A stretch of DNA of 64,000 bases from Xiphias gladius (GCF_016859285.1 NC_053405.1:6606260-6670259), one strand, 5' to 3'; counted from the stretch's first letter, positions 12,607 through 25,973 are shown. The notes: generated from the sequence alone by a model not told the origin. Numbers and translations are program-made.

Positions 12607-12779
12607 TGTGTGGGGTTTTTGGTTATTTCACACATTGCAAACTAATCAGGAACTATGCACCATTAAAGTACAATATAAATTGTGGTGGGTCCCGCATTAT
12701 TGTGTGTTGGCCCTGTCTTATAATTGGGCCCTGTGCAAAAAATGTAGTTTTAAGACCATAAACTCACAAAAGTTTTTTT

Positions 12780-13350
12780 ATTATCCAGCGTAGGATCGCT
12801 GGTCGCACCAGACTAAATGGGAACTCGCAGGCGTCAGGGTACATACGGTACAGTACACATTGCACAGAGGGCGGTAGGTAGCGACAAACTCCTCTAGCGG
12901 CCGCAGGAATTGTGACGGAATTATGATGAAGCAAATGAGGAGGTTGGGCGACATTGTTATGGGGCGACAAATATCATGTGCTGAGGAGGTCAGGGTAGGT
13001 GGATAGGCTCGACAAAAAATAAACGGACTTGAACACAGGAGACTTCTGTTCATTTCCCGTTTCCAGTGGACAATCAACTTTTTTTTTTAAATGACAGCAA
13101 TCGTTCTCTAACTGTAACTGTGTGTTTAATATTGTGACCGTGATGATGAGGGTACACCGACCTGAACCCAAACCGTGATCTTTCCCTGAACGTAACCAAG
13201 TCATTTTTCAATCCCCTAAACCTCACCAAATCGTCACCATAGCGTTCTCAGACCATAAAACTGAGCTATTTCTCAACAGTGATTTGTAACAGTGTTGCGG
13301 AAGGCACAGACAATTGATGTCTTCCTGACGATGCTGACGTCAGATCGATA
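12780..13350. repeat. Possible interspersed repeat
   Basis: Words such as 'gaacccaaaccgtgatc', 'ctaaacctcacc' and 'ctgacgtcagatcg' resemble a fish repeat rich in 'aaaccta' motifs. Ends were not identified. I see no gene here. Confidence 0.3.
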
Positions 13351-16300
13351 AACCAACATTGACAAACGACGTATTTTGTCATTTAATTTGCAGGATCTAC
13401 CGGAGAGTGGAAGGTATTTCGAGAACCATCAGGGTCTTCTGTCCACCTGGATAAGTTACAACTCGATGATGTGTAGCTGGAAGGGACATCTCCTTCCTCA
13501 AATGAGCCCTTTTCACGTCAGGCATTTTCACTTGTCGTAGTGGGAAAAACACAGGTGTCACTAATATCGTCAATGGTCTCTCCTTTCTTTTCATATGTCC
13601 CACTTGGCCATGACAATGGGACAGTGAGCCTGAAACCAGAGCCGCTAGATGGAAATCAGCCGTAAGTGTATTATTGATAGTTGTGCTTTTCCTACTGTGA
13701 CATGTCAAAATGACCCTTGTGGAAAAACCCAATTATACTCAGGATCATCAAAATTGAGATTTATCAAGTACAATAATCTATATTTTCCATCTTTTTTTTT
13801 TCCTTTTTGTAAATCATAATAAGCTTCTATTTTTACTTGCATCATACGTGTTGTTAAACTGTTTTTTTTTGGGTTTTTTTTGGTTTTCTAAAAGATCACC
13901 AACGAGATGTCTTATTCATGAGAGGAACGAAGTGCGGCTTGTTTGATCTGTACACACCCACACATTCCTGTAAAGAGGTAGAAAGATAAACTGCTGACAA
14001 TAATTAAGCTTGGCTTGCTCAGTCGCCATCATGTTTTCACAACGTGTAAATTGCTGCTCATATTCTTTTTTGCCTTTTTTTTTTTTCATCTTGCTTTATC
14101 GTACGGCCGTTGCAATGATCTCAGTGTAAAGTTTTCTCAAATCAGGTGAAGCCGTCAATACGGGACCCTGTTTGTTTTGATGTGCAGATGAAATCAAACT
14201 GAATGAAAACATGCGCTTCAACTTCGATCACCAGGGTCGTCACTAGAAATAGCGAAGTTCTTGACTCAAAGTCCCCTCAGCTCAGTAGCCCAAATGCTTG
14301 AAACTGCTGACACAGGTCAGCATGTCACCAGTGTATCTCATAAGCGATTAAACTGCTGAAGCTCCGTAAAGACATTCGATAAGCAAATGTTACCAGGCAA
14401 CAGATATAGTTGCAGCCTCCATGCAGAGTCTTGGATGATATTGCTTAGCAACTGCTGTTTGTAGGATGTTAAAGCTGAACCCCACAGTCCTGTATGAGTG
14501 TGATACATTTTGGGCCACAGGGGGTGTCATCGTGGCCAGATCGCCACTCAGGAAGAGTGCAACCTTGAAACCAGAAAGGATAATCATCTGGAAATAAATA
14601 TATACACAGTGACAGTTACCCCAGCTGGACGCAGGATCAAAACCATCAACACCAACTGTATGGGAATCTGCCTGTTGAGAGAGAATCTATTCCTCTATAC
14701 CACATCAGTTTCACTTCTTAAACTATTGATTTTTGTCCTAACAATGTCACATACAGTTTCTTCTGTGCCTGTTTGTGCCAACATTAAAACCACAATGCCT
14801 TGTTTTTAGTGGCTGCGCCATAAATATTATTAATGTCTTGTGAATCATCTCATACCTTTGTAGGTGTATAAAATGATGCATAAGCGATTCCCCACGATGC
14901 ACCTCTCCTGAGCACTGTGTCAGCGTCATCCAACACCAGTAAAACCCCTTATCCGACTCAGTTTGTTTTTAAGTTTCATTAGTCTAAAACCACATTACCA
15001 CATAAACCACACATTCATGGAAACACATATTTTATATTTAAATACATTGGCTGCTGTTTTAATCTATGATTTGTTAATCATTTAATATTCCCAGTTTAAG
15101 ATTTGTTGAGTAAGTATTGTTTGATGACTCAGATTAAGTTTTCACAATAAACCTGTTTTTTTACCCTGTAAATTCAGACATACTTGGGAAGTTTGGGATC
15201 TCTAAAATAAAGTTCTGGGAGTTGGAACAGCGCTTAGCCACACAACCCAAGTTTGTAAATCTGGAACCACCAGTGAATCCAACAAAGTTAAAAAATAAAA
15301 CACAGCAAACACTACTCATATATGACATCACGGTGTGAATGACTGACACTCGGGACGCCACACCAGTCAGAAGAACTTTGAATAGCCTTCGATGAGTGGC
15401 AAGACCATAACGGGAAGTCAAGTTGCTTTTGACCTAACAAAAAACACTGTCTCTCTTCAGAGATATTTGGCCACACAGAGGGTTTCGGCATCCACGATCC
15501 CTCTACTTGTCCTAGGATAAACAAGCTCAACTGTACTCAGGGTCTCGGGCACTGAGTCTACACCATTTTCTGGCCAATTTAGAGATCTCTCTTTTTTTCC
15601 AGGCTCTCTGTATCCATAATGCATCCCGCCGGGTGTGCAGTTATATTCGGAGAATTGATGAAGGATAGAAGCTAAACGGAGGACTGGTTCCACTGGCTAA
15701 ATCAGTGTGCGTTGTGTTCTGATCCTGAACCTGGACTGGGTCATAGAGGCAGGGTCCCTGATAAACATCAGTACACTTGGGAGCAGCCACTTGGACCAGA
15801 TCCAAAAAGTATATTCAGTATGGCTCTGTGTGTGTTAAAGTTAGTTGCTATTGTGTATGCCTTTCTTGGAAATATCCTAAGCATTAGCAGCTAAGTACCA
15901 GCTAATTTTTAGGAAATTATGAGGAAAGTTTCCAGGGCACATGAAAAAAAAGTGTTACCAAACATTTCATTAATATTTTACAATGGATTTTGGCATTAAT
16001 TACAGTTTTGCACCTCCTGTTGACACATTGCCACTTACACACTGTCAGTGACAAACTGTCATTCTGTGATCCAACAGACATTGCTAAAACATGACCATGA
16101 CGACTAGTCAGCCCCTGGCGAGAGAGAGTTGAGGCGTACCAGGGCTCAGGTTGTAATGAAAGGACTACCGATGTTACTGTACACTTGTCTGGAAGAATCT
16201 CTCAGCCCATGTGAATCCAGGGGCTAAGGTGAATGCCATGTACTTGCGGTACTGTGGGCTAAAATCTGGCTTCTGGCCTGTTTCATCCCCCCCCCGTGCT

Positions 16301-17889
16301 CTCTCTGTCATCCTCCCTGCCACCGCTCCGCAAACAGTCTAATGAAGCAGAAACGAATCCCAAAGCTTTATGTCTGTAATAGACAGAACTATGAAGATAA
16401 GATGTTTCCTCCTACGCAGGCAGGCAGGCAGGCGGGCAGGCAGGAAGGCAGTAGCTCTAGAGACCCAAAAACCTCCAACTGTGGCTACTGTAGTGCAATG
16501 GATTGTCTGATTAACTCTCTCTGATAGCAAACAGGAAACCCGCAGCCTCCATCTGAGCCCTGAGCTGATAGATTTGTTCTGTTGATTTATATCTGCAGTG
16601 AGGATCTGAATTAGTCACAAAGATAACACCACACATCTTCATAACATATACCTTGTACACACTATTTCTATAGGTAGTCTATGACAAATTTGAAAAACCT
16701 GTAAGGCTGCTATGTCAGAAAATTCTTTTCCAGCCGACAAGATCATCAAGAGCGGAGTTTCATGAGCAGAGGGAGTCAGTTAACATCAAAATGTCTCCAT
16801 TCAGGAACAGGATGCCAAAACGTATTATAAACAAGTCAGTTCTAGATGATGACTATCTATATAATACGTTTTGAAAATGGTCTATATATTTAATAAAACA
16901 TTGTGTTTTCAGGATTTTGAGGATCTCATTATTTTTATTTTTTGGGAAGCATACATTTCTGTTTTATTCAATCGTTACTAAGGCTCTTGTCAAACACATC
17001 AGTTTTAAAGTATTTTAAGTTTTAGCACAGTCAGGACTGTATCCTGGATTTCAGAAAAACTGAGACATTTTTGAATAGCCACCAACCAAACTGTTTTTTT
17101 TTTTTTAAATCATGCAATTTATTTATTCATTTAACTGTTCTTTCACATTTCTGTAAATTGTAACTTTCTACATTATGTCTAAGTGTTGATTCAAAGCCTT
17201 CTCTACACTGCCAGGTAATTTCGGTGGGTAACCACAAAATCCCTTTTACTGTTATTTGTTTAGTTTTGTCAAATTTAGACACAAAAAACGATCATGATCA
17301 GCCTTAAAAAAAACACAGCATGTGTAGTTTGTGTGTTGCTAAGGAAAATACAGCGCAAAAATTAGTTCTAGTTTTTAGCTTTAGTTTTTGTTGGCTTTAG
17401 TTTGATGGCTGTATTTTAATCCAAATGCGTAGTTTCCACTTGAGTAGTTTCCACTTTACTTAAGATGTCGATAGGCTAGTTGGAGCATGTTAACCAGTAG
17501 TCACTTACAAGCCATTTCAAAGCTGCTGCTCTGCCCTGCTAAAATCCTGATTTTATAACCGCAACGTCATCGGACAAAATCACCATACATTTAGGTTAAA
17601 GAAAACAGCTGTGCCGTGATTTCGGCTGTATTTACTTGTAAATGATCACTCAGAGAGAAAGTTAGAAGCTCATTCACATCTATGTCAGCTGCCGTGCGGT
17701 CAACTGGATGAAGCACAGAGAGGTGTGCCTACGGAGGGAAAGCCCAACCGTCACTAGATCTGTCACCAGGTGCTTTTTTGAAGAAAAGTTGCTAAAGGGA
17801 TGTGGAAAGTCGGTAAATCTAGTGACAAAGGCGCCAAGTTGGCAACACGTCCTGTAAACGCCCCCTGATTAAGTAATAGAAGCTGTTTT
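13351..17889. other. Non-coding stretch, no gene recognised
   Basis: Several open frames of 60-110 codons occur on both strands but none shows a known motif, a coherent exon structure or coding-like composition. A (GGCA)n-like tract lies at about 16417-16448 and poly(T) runs at 13865-13880 and 17094-17106. The piece at 17555-17640 resembles the 13.1 kb repeat-like words. Confidence 0.45.
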
Positions 17890-18990
17890 CATCAATTCAT
17901 TTTGAATGAGCAACAGCCAGTGGGAAATACTGGATACCGTATACCAGAAACCCACACGAACAGACCAATGCCTACTGGTTGACTCTCACCATCCACCGGC
18001 GCACAAACTGGGGGTCATCAGAACCCCACACCATCAGGCTCAGAATGTTCCCACAAGGTCAGAGGGGAAAGAGAAAGAACATAAACACATCAGGGAAGCA
18101 CTCAGAACTTGTGGTTATCCCAACTGGGCCTTCATCAAAACCACAAAAAGGGGTAGAGCAGACAGAGAAAAAAATGCAATAAACGAAACAACGTTGTCAT
18201 TCCCTGTGTTGCTGGATAATCTGAAAAACTCAGGAGGATCTTCCACAAACATCCCTGTGCATTTCAAGCCCAGTAACACAACTTGTCCAGCCTAAAGACA
18301 AAAATACCCAGGCACAGGCAGAACAATGTAGTTTATGCAGTCCAATGCAGCGAGGAATGCGCAGACCTGTACACTGGGGAAACTAAACAACCGGTACTTA
18401 AGCGCATGGCACAACACAGGAGAGCCAGTTCCTCAGGTCAGGACTCAGCAGTCCACCTTCATCTTAAGGGCAAAGGACACTCTTTTCAGGACATTGATGT
18501 ACACATTTTGGCCAGAGAAGACCGATGGTCAGAGTGAAAGAAACTATTTTTGTCAATCTGGAACAACTGTCACTAAACAGAGGAGGTGGTCTGAGACACC
18601 ACCTGTCAGCCACCTACAATGCAGTTCTAAGTCCCCTCCCCAGACAGCTCAACACCCATCCACACCAGGACTCATGTGACCACTCACTTGATGGCAGGGT
18701 GAGTCAATGATTCACTCGTCACCCTGATGACCCCCAAGGTGTTAGCACCCATCCACACCTTGACGCATGTGATCCTAACGACTCACATGATGACCGGGAG
18801 GGTTAACGACTCATGTGACCCCAACGACTCACTTTAGTTGCTGATCTCACCAGGGGATATTTACCTGGAACCAGCCACTGGTAAGTTAGAACTGAAGAAA
18901 CCTTTCAAATGAGAGACGAAACGCCCTCAAGAACTTCAACCAAGTCCAGATGCCTTCGCATAGCACTTACAGACTGGGGAAACTCCAACA
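17890..18990 (+). mobile_element. Penelope-like element, 3' end relic
   Basis: Three overlapping frames, joined only by frameshifts, read as the end of a Penelope-like retroelement. The first (17906-18295) carries VYQKPTRTDQCL and DSHHPPAHKLGVIRT, the end of the reverse-transcriptase/thumb region. The second (18283-18537) is a GIY-YIG-type endonuclease: NNVVYAVQCSEECADLYTGE, then KQPVLKRMAQHRR, then HLHLKGKGHSF. The third (18525-18710) continues LSLNRGGGLRHHLSATYNAV. The tail at 18880-18980 ('gagagacgaaacgccctc...caagtccagatgccttcg') resembles the 3' ends of these elements in fish. It is 5'-truncated and frameshifted, so dead. Confidence 0.8.
18283..18537 (+). pseudogene. GIY-YIG endonuclease domain relic of a Penelope-like element
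   Basis: The frame shows the variant GIY-YIG core as VVYAVQC followed by DLYTGET, then the conserved KRMAQHRR helix and HLHLKGKGHSF. In Penelope-like elements this endonuclease follows the reverse transcriptase and nicks target DNA. Flanking coding parts are in other frames, so the element is decayed. Confidence 0.75.
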
Positions 18991-19059
18991 CCCGGCCGGC
19001 CTACCAGTGGTTTAACTTCATCACTCAGTCACGCGGCATTCAGCTGACAAGCTGACCAC

Positions 19060-20628
19060 CAACTTTGTTACGCACTCAGTCAGTCAGTCAGTCAGGGAAA
19101 CACGCATTTATGGGGCTGTAGCCGCTGTTTCGGTCCAGCCAAATATTACAAATAAAAGCAGCAATTCTTTAAATCTGACAAAGACAGAACTGCGGAATAC
19201 TTTGCATTTTCAGTTCAGAAATTCCTGGAATGATTAATGTATAACCTACATAATTTACAAATAATTTTCTGTCAGTCGACTGTTAGATTAATAGACTAAC
19301 TGTTTCCACTGTACATGTCTGTGTTGTGTGTATGTATCTACAATAGGTATACTGACAATCAAGAGGTGCAAGAATAATCTAAGACTAATCATATCTTGGA
19401 GTAAATGTCTGGCCTTCCTAAATCTGTAATATTATTTAGGAGGCATAAAATGATTTTATTTGTTGCTTTCAAGAGTTCATGAAAGAATGAAAAGCCCTTT
19501 AGGCATCTATAAGTTTGCATCTGTAACTTTACGTCTGACAGCAGGGAGATCTAAACTCATGAGCCAAACTCCAAATAATGCATTTTGTTCCCTACAGAGT
19601 ACACCAAGTGTCCAAATCTTGTTGTCGTTGAATCTATTTTTTAGAATAGACAACTGTGTATAACATGCCAGCTTTGCTCTCTGTAGTCCAACCCAATCTC
19701 ACAGAACCCAACAAGAGGAAAAGAAAGTGTTTTTCAAAAGGGAAAAGAAAAAGATGTCCTACAGATGAAGTTTTCACACCTCGTCTAAAACAGCCTAAAA
19801 GTGTTTGAGCTGTCCGGAGGTGGTGGGGCAGAGGATTCTTGACAGGGAAGCAGCCGAGCAGAAAGCCAAGTCCCCGATGGTGCAGAGCAGAGTGCTGAGG
19901 GCACAAGGACCCAGCTGTCGCCTGACCCGAGGTTACTAATGGAGTTTTCAGGGAATCCTGGTGGCATAGAGGGCTGGCACGTACGCCAAGCACTAATGCA
20001 TGACCTGTGTCGCACCTGACATTTACGAATTGTAACACTAAACGAGGGATCAAAAGTTCAGAGCTTTTTCACTGGCCCACTTGTTAGTCTGTCCACGACA
20101 TCGAAGTGCTGTAAATTCCCCAAAATAAGATCAGGGAGCCACACAGAAACATCTACAATCAAACAGATGGATTGCTCCACATAAAGATTCCCTTGAAGTT
20201 GAGACTGTCCCACTAGAAACAGCCCCTGTGTCTTTCTAGGTTACGGTGGAAAACAGACAAACCATACCCATTTTTCTGCACTAGTGGGACAGTGTGGTGG
20301 CTGCTCAGCCCTGATACAGGAGTATAGATGGAGCATTATGTAAGTAATACTCCTCCTCCTATGCAGATACAGTAGACAAGCCTAGAAATCCTGGCCTCAG
20401 CTGTAACTGTAGCCACGAAATGACTAATACAGCTCATCTATACAGTGTCACTTTAATCATTCCGGCTCCTACATTCCCATATAGACCAGCGGCACTTGAC
20501 TCAGCTAAAGCCTTTGCGTAACTGATACTGTCAAACAGGCATCCGGTGTAATGTGGGTTTTATACAGTAATACCAAACCCCGTCTACGGCCACGCAGCAT
20601 GCAGAGTATCTGTCGTTCTGTCTCACCC
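19060..20628. other. Non-coding stretch, nothing firm
   Basis: A (CAGT)n run lies at about 19076-19094. A 139-codon minus-strand frame at 19634-20053 has no motif and no exon-like boundaries, so I do not call it. The block around 19240-19305 has 'attaatagactaac'-like words shared with the repeats at 34510 and 44160. Confidence 0.4.
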
Positions 20629-20653
20629 ACACACACACACACACACACACACA
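20629..20653. repeat. (CA)n microsatellite, short
   Basis: About 12 CA units. Confidence 0.9.
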
Positions 20654-20770
20654 TAACACACAGCCTAGAGGAATATCTGTTTACCTGTTAGCATGTAATT
20701 CATTGCAGGCAAGGACAGGTGACTGGTAAGGCCAAGACAGACAGAGAAAAGTGGTGTGGGGCTCTCTTAC

Positions 20771-21120
20771 CAACAAATCCCCCCCCCCTCTTCAGGAATC
20801 CTTCCTTTCCTCTCGCTTCAGCCGGCGTCTTCCAGCGCTCCAGCGTTCATCTTTCCAGTAAAGAGAGCGGGAGGAGGGGAGCGAAGGACTTTAAATAATT
20901 AGGATTCCTCTTGCTCTCGTGTTTTCTCTCCCCTCTTCCAGATTTCTCCACACTCTCCGGGGGGCGAAGCGGGAGCATCGGTGATACAGAGCCGCGCGCT
21001 CTGCTGCAGGAGGCTGGACGTCAATCACACAGGTAACCTAGGGAACCGCTGGGCCCGTCCCCCTGGCCAATGCTGATTGGCCGGCCGGCAGAGAACCAGA
21101 AGTCACAAGTCCGCGCAGAT
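20771..21120. promoter_or_regulatory. Candidate promoter / non-coding first-exon region
   Basis: This GC-rich stretch stands out from its AT-rich surroundings. It has two oppositely oriented CCAAT boxes around 21067-21080 (ggccaat, gattggcc). A strong minus-strand donor (gtaagag) ends at 20770 and a plus-strand donor (cag/gtaacc) lies at about 21031. It could hold the first exon of a minus-strand gene running out of the window, or the 5' non-coding exon of the plus-strand ccdc17 gene, whose first recognisable exon has its own splice acceptor at 25737 and so needs an upstream exon. Transcript data would be needed to choose. Confidence 0.35.
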
Positions 21121-21433
21121 CCACAGATGGGTACTGAGAGCTGTGGTGGGATCACATAGAGAGCCAAACAAGCAGTACTGGATTGCAGTACTTGCGAACT
21201 CTCTTTCTCTCTCTCTCTCTCTCTGACTTCAGAGCCTGCTGCTTTATTTTACAGTTGCTTAGCAACAGACTGGCATGTGTGAGTGTGTGAGTATGAGTGT
21301 GTGTGTGAGTATGAGTGTTGCAGAGCAGGAGGAGAGATGTGGGAGAGAAAAAAGGAGTTCAAGTCCTCAACTCTCTCTCTCTCTTTCTCGCTCTCCGTCA
21401 GAGGTGCGGATGGATGTTGAATATTTCAGCTCT

Positions 21434-21460
21434 CAGCAGCAGCAGCAGCAGCAGCAGCAG
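21434..21460. repeat. (CAG)9 trinucleotide repeat
   Basis: A pure CAG tract. It lies in a 96-codon plus-strand frame (21275-21565) which would give a short glutamine run, but the rest is built on GT and CT repeats and I do not regard it as a gene. Confidence 0.9.
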
Positions 21461-21542
21461 CCGCCTGTCTCATTATTATGGAGGCTGTTGTTGCTCCACA
21501 GCAGCCCAGACTATTACTGTATATGCAGCACTGGGAGTTTGG

Positions 21543-21944
21543 TTAAAGGACGAGTTCACGATTGATTTTATAGCAATAAATCCCCTCTGTGCGTTACTAT
21601 CCCTCCACCTCCACTCAACAAGAACCACTTTCCTCAGAGAGGGATTGCTAATGCTATAATTTCTGCTACTTTGGAAGCTCTCCACTTGATTTGTCAAACT
21701 CTGACTACAGAACCTCAAATTATCTTCAAATAAACTTTGGAAAGTATTTGCACACAGATCGAGGGCAGGGGATTTTGCCCCCCCATCACTTACTTACATT
21801 TAAAAGCTCATTAGGAGGGGATCTCTTAATGGCCAGTACGAACAGGAGGAATAATTACAGCGTGAAAAACCTGTTTCGGTGAACACATGGGCACACGACC
21901 TTTGATTCAAGACAGACTTGAAAAATTGTGAACCTATCCTTTAA
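21543..21944. mobile_element. Short non-autonomous DNA transposon (MITE), TTAA-flanked
   Basis: The left end 'ttaaaggacgagttcacgat' and the inverted right end 'ttaaaggataggttcacaat' match at about 15 of 20 positions. TTAA on both sides could be a target-site duplication. Its 402 bases have no coding capacity. It shares the terminal 'ttaaagga' with the elements at 51623-52019 and 53899-54262. Confidence 0.75.
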
Positions 21945-24900
21945 TGGCAGAGGAGACTACAAATGGCTCAAAATACAAACTACATCCCCCAGTTCACCTT
22001 AGATTTTTATGGGGTTGTTGCAGAGAAAGTAGCGCTCACTTTGTTAAATGTACCATAAAACATCATTTTAAGTCTGTAATTTTAAGTGTCTCAAACTCTT
22101 TAGCCTGAGAAGGACATGGAGTACATGCAAGGCTGTGACTTGTTAATACTTGGAAAACACGGATATTATAGAGGATACAGATGTTTTGAAGGTTTTAAAG
22201 GTTTTGTTTTTTTCACATGCTCACATTCAGTATGTGCAGTGAAATGCCCGGTGGGATATTCTTACGGCTGTGCTAAAAGCCAAGTGTGTAATAAATAATT
22301 ATGGTTATAATAAGAGCAAATCTTACAATTACAAAAAGTATATAAAGGATTAAAAACGTAAATATAAAAATTAAAAGCATATGTAGTATAAGTATTAAAA
22401 TGCTATATAGTGTGTATTGTCCTGGTGTGTAAGCGGGATGTGTAGTTTTTAAGTGTGTGAAAGTGTAAAATGTGTCAAGTGTAAATACGCAGATGTTCAG
22501 GACGGTGCAAAGGATTCGCAGAGGACAGCGTGTTAGATACGGCCACGGAAGGGCGGAGTTCCTCATCCCGGTGGTCTGAGAGAAAGGTGTTTGTCCTTCC
22601 CCCATGGACGCAGTGTTTTAGGAAAACCGAAGTCATAGTTCCGTCATCACCACCCCGCCCACAGAGACACCATAAAGGAAGCCTCTTAAGTTGATTTCAG
22701 TTCCCTTTTCAATTGGTGCGTCGGAATAAAAGCACTCAAAAGGTCAAATATGTTAGCTCCAAGTTACTGGAATCAGTTTATAAAATACCCATCATTCGTA
22801 AGTTTAAACGTAAACCCCCCCATCTCTCTGATAAACCCTGAATCCGACCAGAAAATAGCGATGACGTGACCTCAGAGACCTCGGTGATAGCTGCAGGGCC
22901 TGGTTGTCACATTACATTAATACAATGGATCTTAAAGCAGTACATAATTCACTTAACGTCGATATTCCTCCTACTCGTTATCCCATTACGTTCACTGACA
23001 CTCCGTGCAGGAAGGGCATTGGTTCACTGACTGTGTGCTACTGAAATACAAACAGCACTCAAAAAAAAAAAAAAATCACATTTTGCTAATGAGATAATGA
23101 CGGAATTTGCCGGTGGTGACAGTCGCTCAGCGATATTAAGGCAGGTGATTCAACGCTCGGACATTCAAAGCAACATCTGACTCTCTGATGAAAGTGGAAG
23201 TGAGAGATGGAAAGAAAGAAAAAAAAAAACTCTCCATTTAATCTTTAATTGTAGAGCATGAACTCTATAGAGTTTATGGCACCAAAGCCTGAGCACTGCC
23301 GAGACTAAACGCTGCTGGAGGTCTACAGTTTAAGGTGCTAATCAAACAAAATCTATTTTTATTAAGTATGAAATGCAGCCTCTGTGTGGACCTGAAATGC
23401 ACCGTAACACGTTTTCTTGTTCGTTCCCTTGGATTCACAGAAGCTGCGAAGGCATGAAAACGTTTTCAGCAGCGAAAAAAAGTGTCGAAACGTTCACAGA
23501 AACTTCTCGGAAGACTCCTGCAACAAAAAACCATGCTTGTCTATCCACGAGGTCAGCGTGCTCACACCTTAGCCCCGATCCTGCCCAGCTCCTGTGCAGG
23601 CACGTGGATCGGTTAGCGTAGGTGAGAGCGCCGTCCTCCTCCACTCATTCACTCATATCAGACCTGCTCTATCTGGACTCAGCAAGTGCGATGGAATTTC
23701 TACAAGCCCAGTTCATCTATATAGTTTTAGTTTGTTTAAATTTTTTTTTAAAGAAGTGCTGATTGTTACGTCAGTGCGGAAGGTGCCACAAGCCTCAGTG
23801 TAACAATAAAGGTGATTGTAAAACACAGCCGCCAGCAGGGGGCACTATTTCCATTGAATAGAGTACGAGTAAGAATTCAAAGGGCAGGATTAAAAAAAAT
23901 ATTGTTTTAGTGCTTTAATGCTAGACTATGCTGTTGAACACAACCTGGCGGACAGAAGGCAGGAATACATTTAAAGCTGAACCAAGCCTGGCTGAAGTAG
24001 AACCAGATGAAAAATGAATTTGGCCTGGCACGCGACAGACTTGGGGTCGACACAAGTTTGCCCTCTAGATCAGAGCACATTCAATGGTAAATGGTATTGT
24101 GTGAACATTTAAATATAACATCCTTTGTTTCTAGTATCTGGTGAGTTTTATAATCAAGTTTTGTTGATTTTTTTTGTCATTAATGTCGGATTATTGTTTG
24201 TCTCTTGAATCGAGTTGTCAGAGTGGGTGCACTCACTGAGGTCCAGGCCTTTTTCTGTAGATGCTCCAGAGTCAGACGTCCGCTGCACGGCTGCATCCAG
24301 CCTCTCAGAGTGCTCACTCGAGGATGAGAAACCGTCTGAGCATTTAAAAAAAAAAAAAAAAAAGTATACACCTGGAAATATACTGTACTCAGCTGATGGC
24401 AGATATGACTGTTGTTAATAATAATCTGACCGAGCTCTCTTTCCTAAGACTACAATTCAGAGGAAAACCCTATTTCTGATTTGACTTTAAAAAATGTAAA
24501 TATAAAGTTACAGTGGGGGAAAAAAAAAAAAAAAAAAAAAAATCAGACTTTTTTTTTTAATGCTTTGGCACGAGAACTCACTCGAAAATCAACAGGCTCA
24601 GCACCCAGTCACAAAGTCCGGTATTCTAGTGTTTAGGTTTAAGATAGGTAGAACGTGTTCCCGAATACCGACTGGACCCTACTGGGGGACACAGTGGCAT
24701 GACCCTTTATTTCTGTAAGGAAAGCAGGGGCCCGATGGCCTTTTCAGGCTGACGAAAGCTGCTGTGGGTCTCAAGACTGGTGTTGCAACTCCAACACTAT
24801 GTCACCTCTGTCCACATGATTGGTGCTTGACATCATCCACCATTCACTCTAAACCAAAACTAAGGTTAAAAGCACGTTTATGTATCCGATAACACAATTT

Positions 24901-25737
24901 TTTGTCTGTTCTACCTAAATTCACTCTGATATAATGAACACCCTTCCGTTAAAGTGCTCGCTTTTTATTTCACGTACAGCTTAGAAAAAGAAGTGCCGTG
25001 TCCGACAGTCTGTGTCTGACAGGAACATAATGCCTCAATAATATGCCTATGTATGAGAACAAAAGCACACATCACAAACAGCCCATTAAACTGTATTCCT
25101 TGGGCGTGGCCTATAAACATGACCTTTTGTTGCACAGACGTATTGATTTATAAGGTTTATTCAATAATACCTGATGAATAACAAAGTAAGTAGCAGATTT
25201 AACCATTTTAAAGCCCAGAAAGTCTAAGTCTTGTATTCTTGACAAGCTAATATCCCAAAACTGCAAAGACTTTCTTGTGGCATGATTTTCTTTCTATTCA
25301 TATCCAAGCTGTTTTTCAGATATTTGAAAAAACACCTTTAGGCCGTGGATTCAGTTTTGGTGGACAAGGGGTTAAAATGACACCTGTAACAAAATGGCGT
25401 GGTTTATGAAATAACCCATTATGCTCAGAGGAAACCATCACAGCCTTACAACAAAGTCACTGGCACGGTGACAGTTACCAGGGAACAAGCCAGACATGTT
25501 TTACAAGCTTTGAATGAACTGACTGTCTGTGTAATTTGGAACAATAATAAGAGGAGGTTGTGCTTTTGTTCTAAGAATCCTCTTGGCAACATTTGTTTTG
25601 TGTACTACTTTCAAGTGTGTTATTCCCACTGTATTTCAGTTTATGGGTAGGCTATTAATAGGTAATCTTACTAATAGGTAATCACTTTATTTCATCTATC
25701 TTCTGGAAAGTTGTTTTTTTTTTCCTCCATTCTGCAG
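21945..25737. other. Non-coding stretch, no gene recognised
   Basis: Contains an AT-rich segment with 'aatataaaaatt' words at 22280-22480, poly(A) runs at 23062-23076, 24345-24362 and 24519-24542, and scattered short frames without motifs. If the 20.8-21.0 kb region is the first exon of ccdc17 this would be its first intron. Confidence 0.4.
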
Positions 25738-25973
25738 CCTAGTTTGGCTGCACCACCAGTTCTGACACCAGATGGAGAAGGTAGTCGATCTGTGGGGCCT
25801 GTAACATGATGTTTCGCTCCACCGGGCTGCTCGAGAAACATAAAGCCCCGCTCTGCACCGGGGGCGAGGTCGGGAACCTTCGGATGCAAAGACTCGGCTC
25901 TGAAATTGTTCTGAGAGACGGCGGTGGAGGTGTGGACCCCGAACAGACGGGAACCCCGGATCTTCGGGATCAG
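25738..25973 (+). pseudogene. ccdc17: ccdc17 exon with N-terminal C2HC zinc-finger-like motif
   Basis: A pyrimidine-rich acceptor (cattctgcag) precedes 25738 and a donor (cag/gtaggc) follows 25973. The frame CGACNMMFRSTGLLEKHKAP matches the start of CCDC17 (human CxxC, F-R-S, H, C pattern). An in-frame TAG at 25782 separates the first cysteines from any upstream start. ATG at 25772 is in another frame and stops after ten codons, and the in-frame ATG at 25806 would drop the CxxC pair. A one-base change between 25772 and 25800 would explain this. Confidence 0.7.

Noticed and set aside
13397..13732. 111-codon minus-strand frame
   Set aside because: No known motif, no splice sites, unremarkable composition; I regard it as chance.
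19634..20053. 139-codon minus-strand frame
   Set aside because: No domain and no conserved-looking residues; an overlapping second frame is equally open, so chance is likely.
1..20770. Search for gpbp1l1, the human neighbour of CCDC17
   Set aside because: No exon resembling it was found on either strand by eye; a translated search would be needed to exclude it.
21275..21565. Frame with a polyglutamine run
   Set aside because: Made of GT, CT and CAG repeats; no other evidence of a gene.
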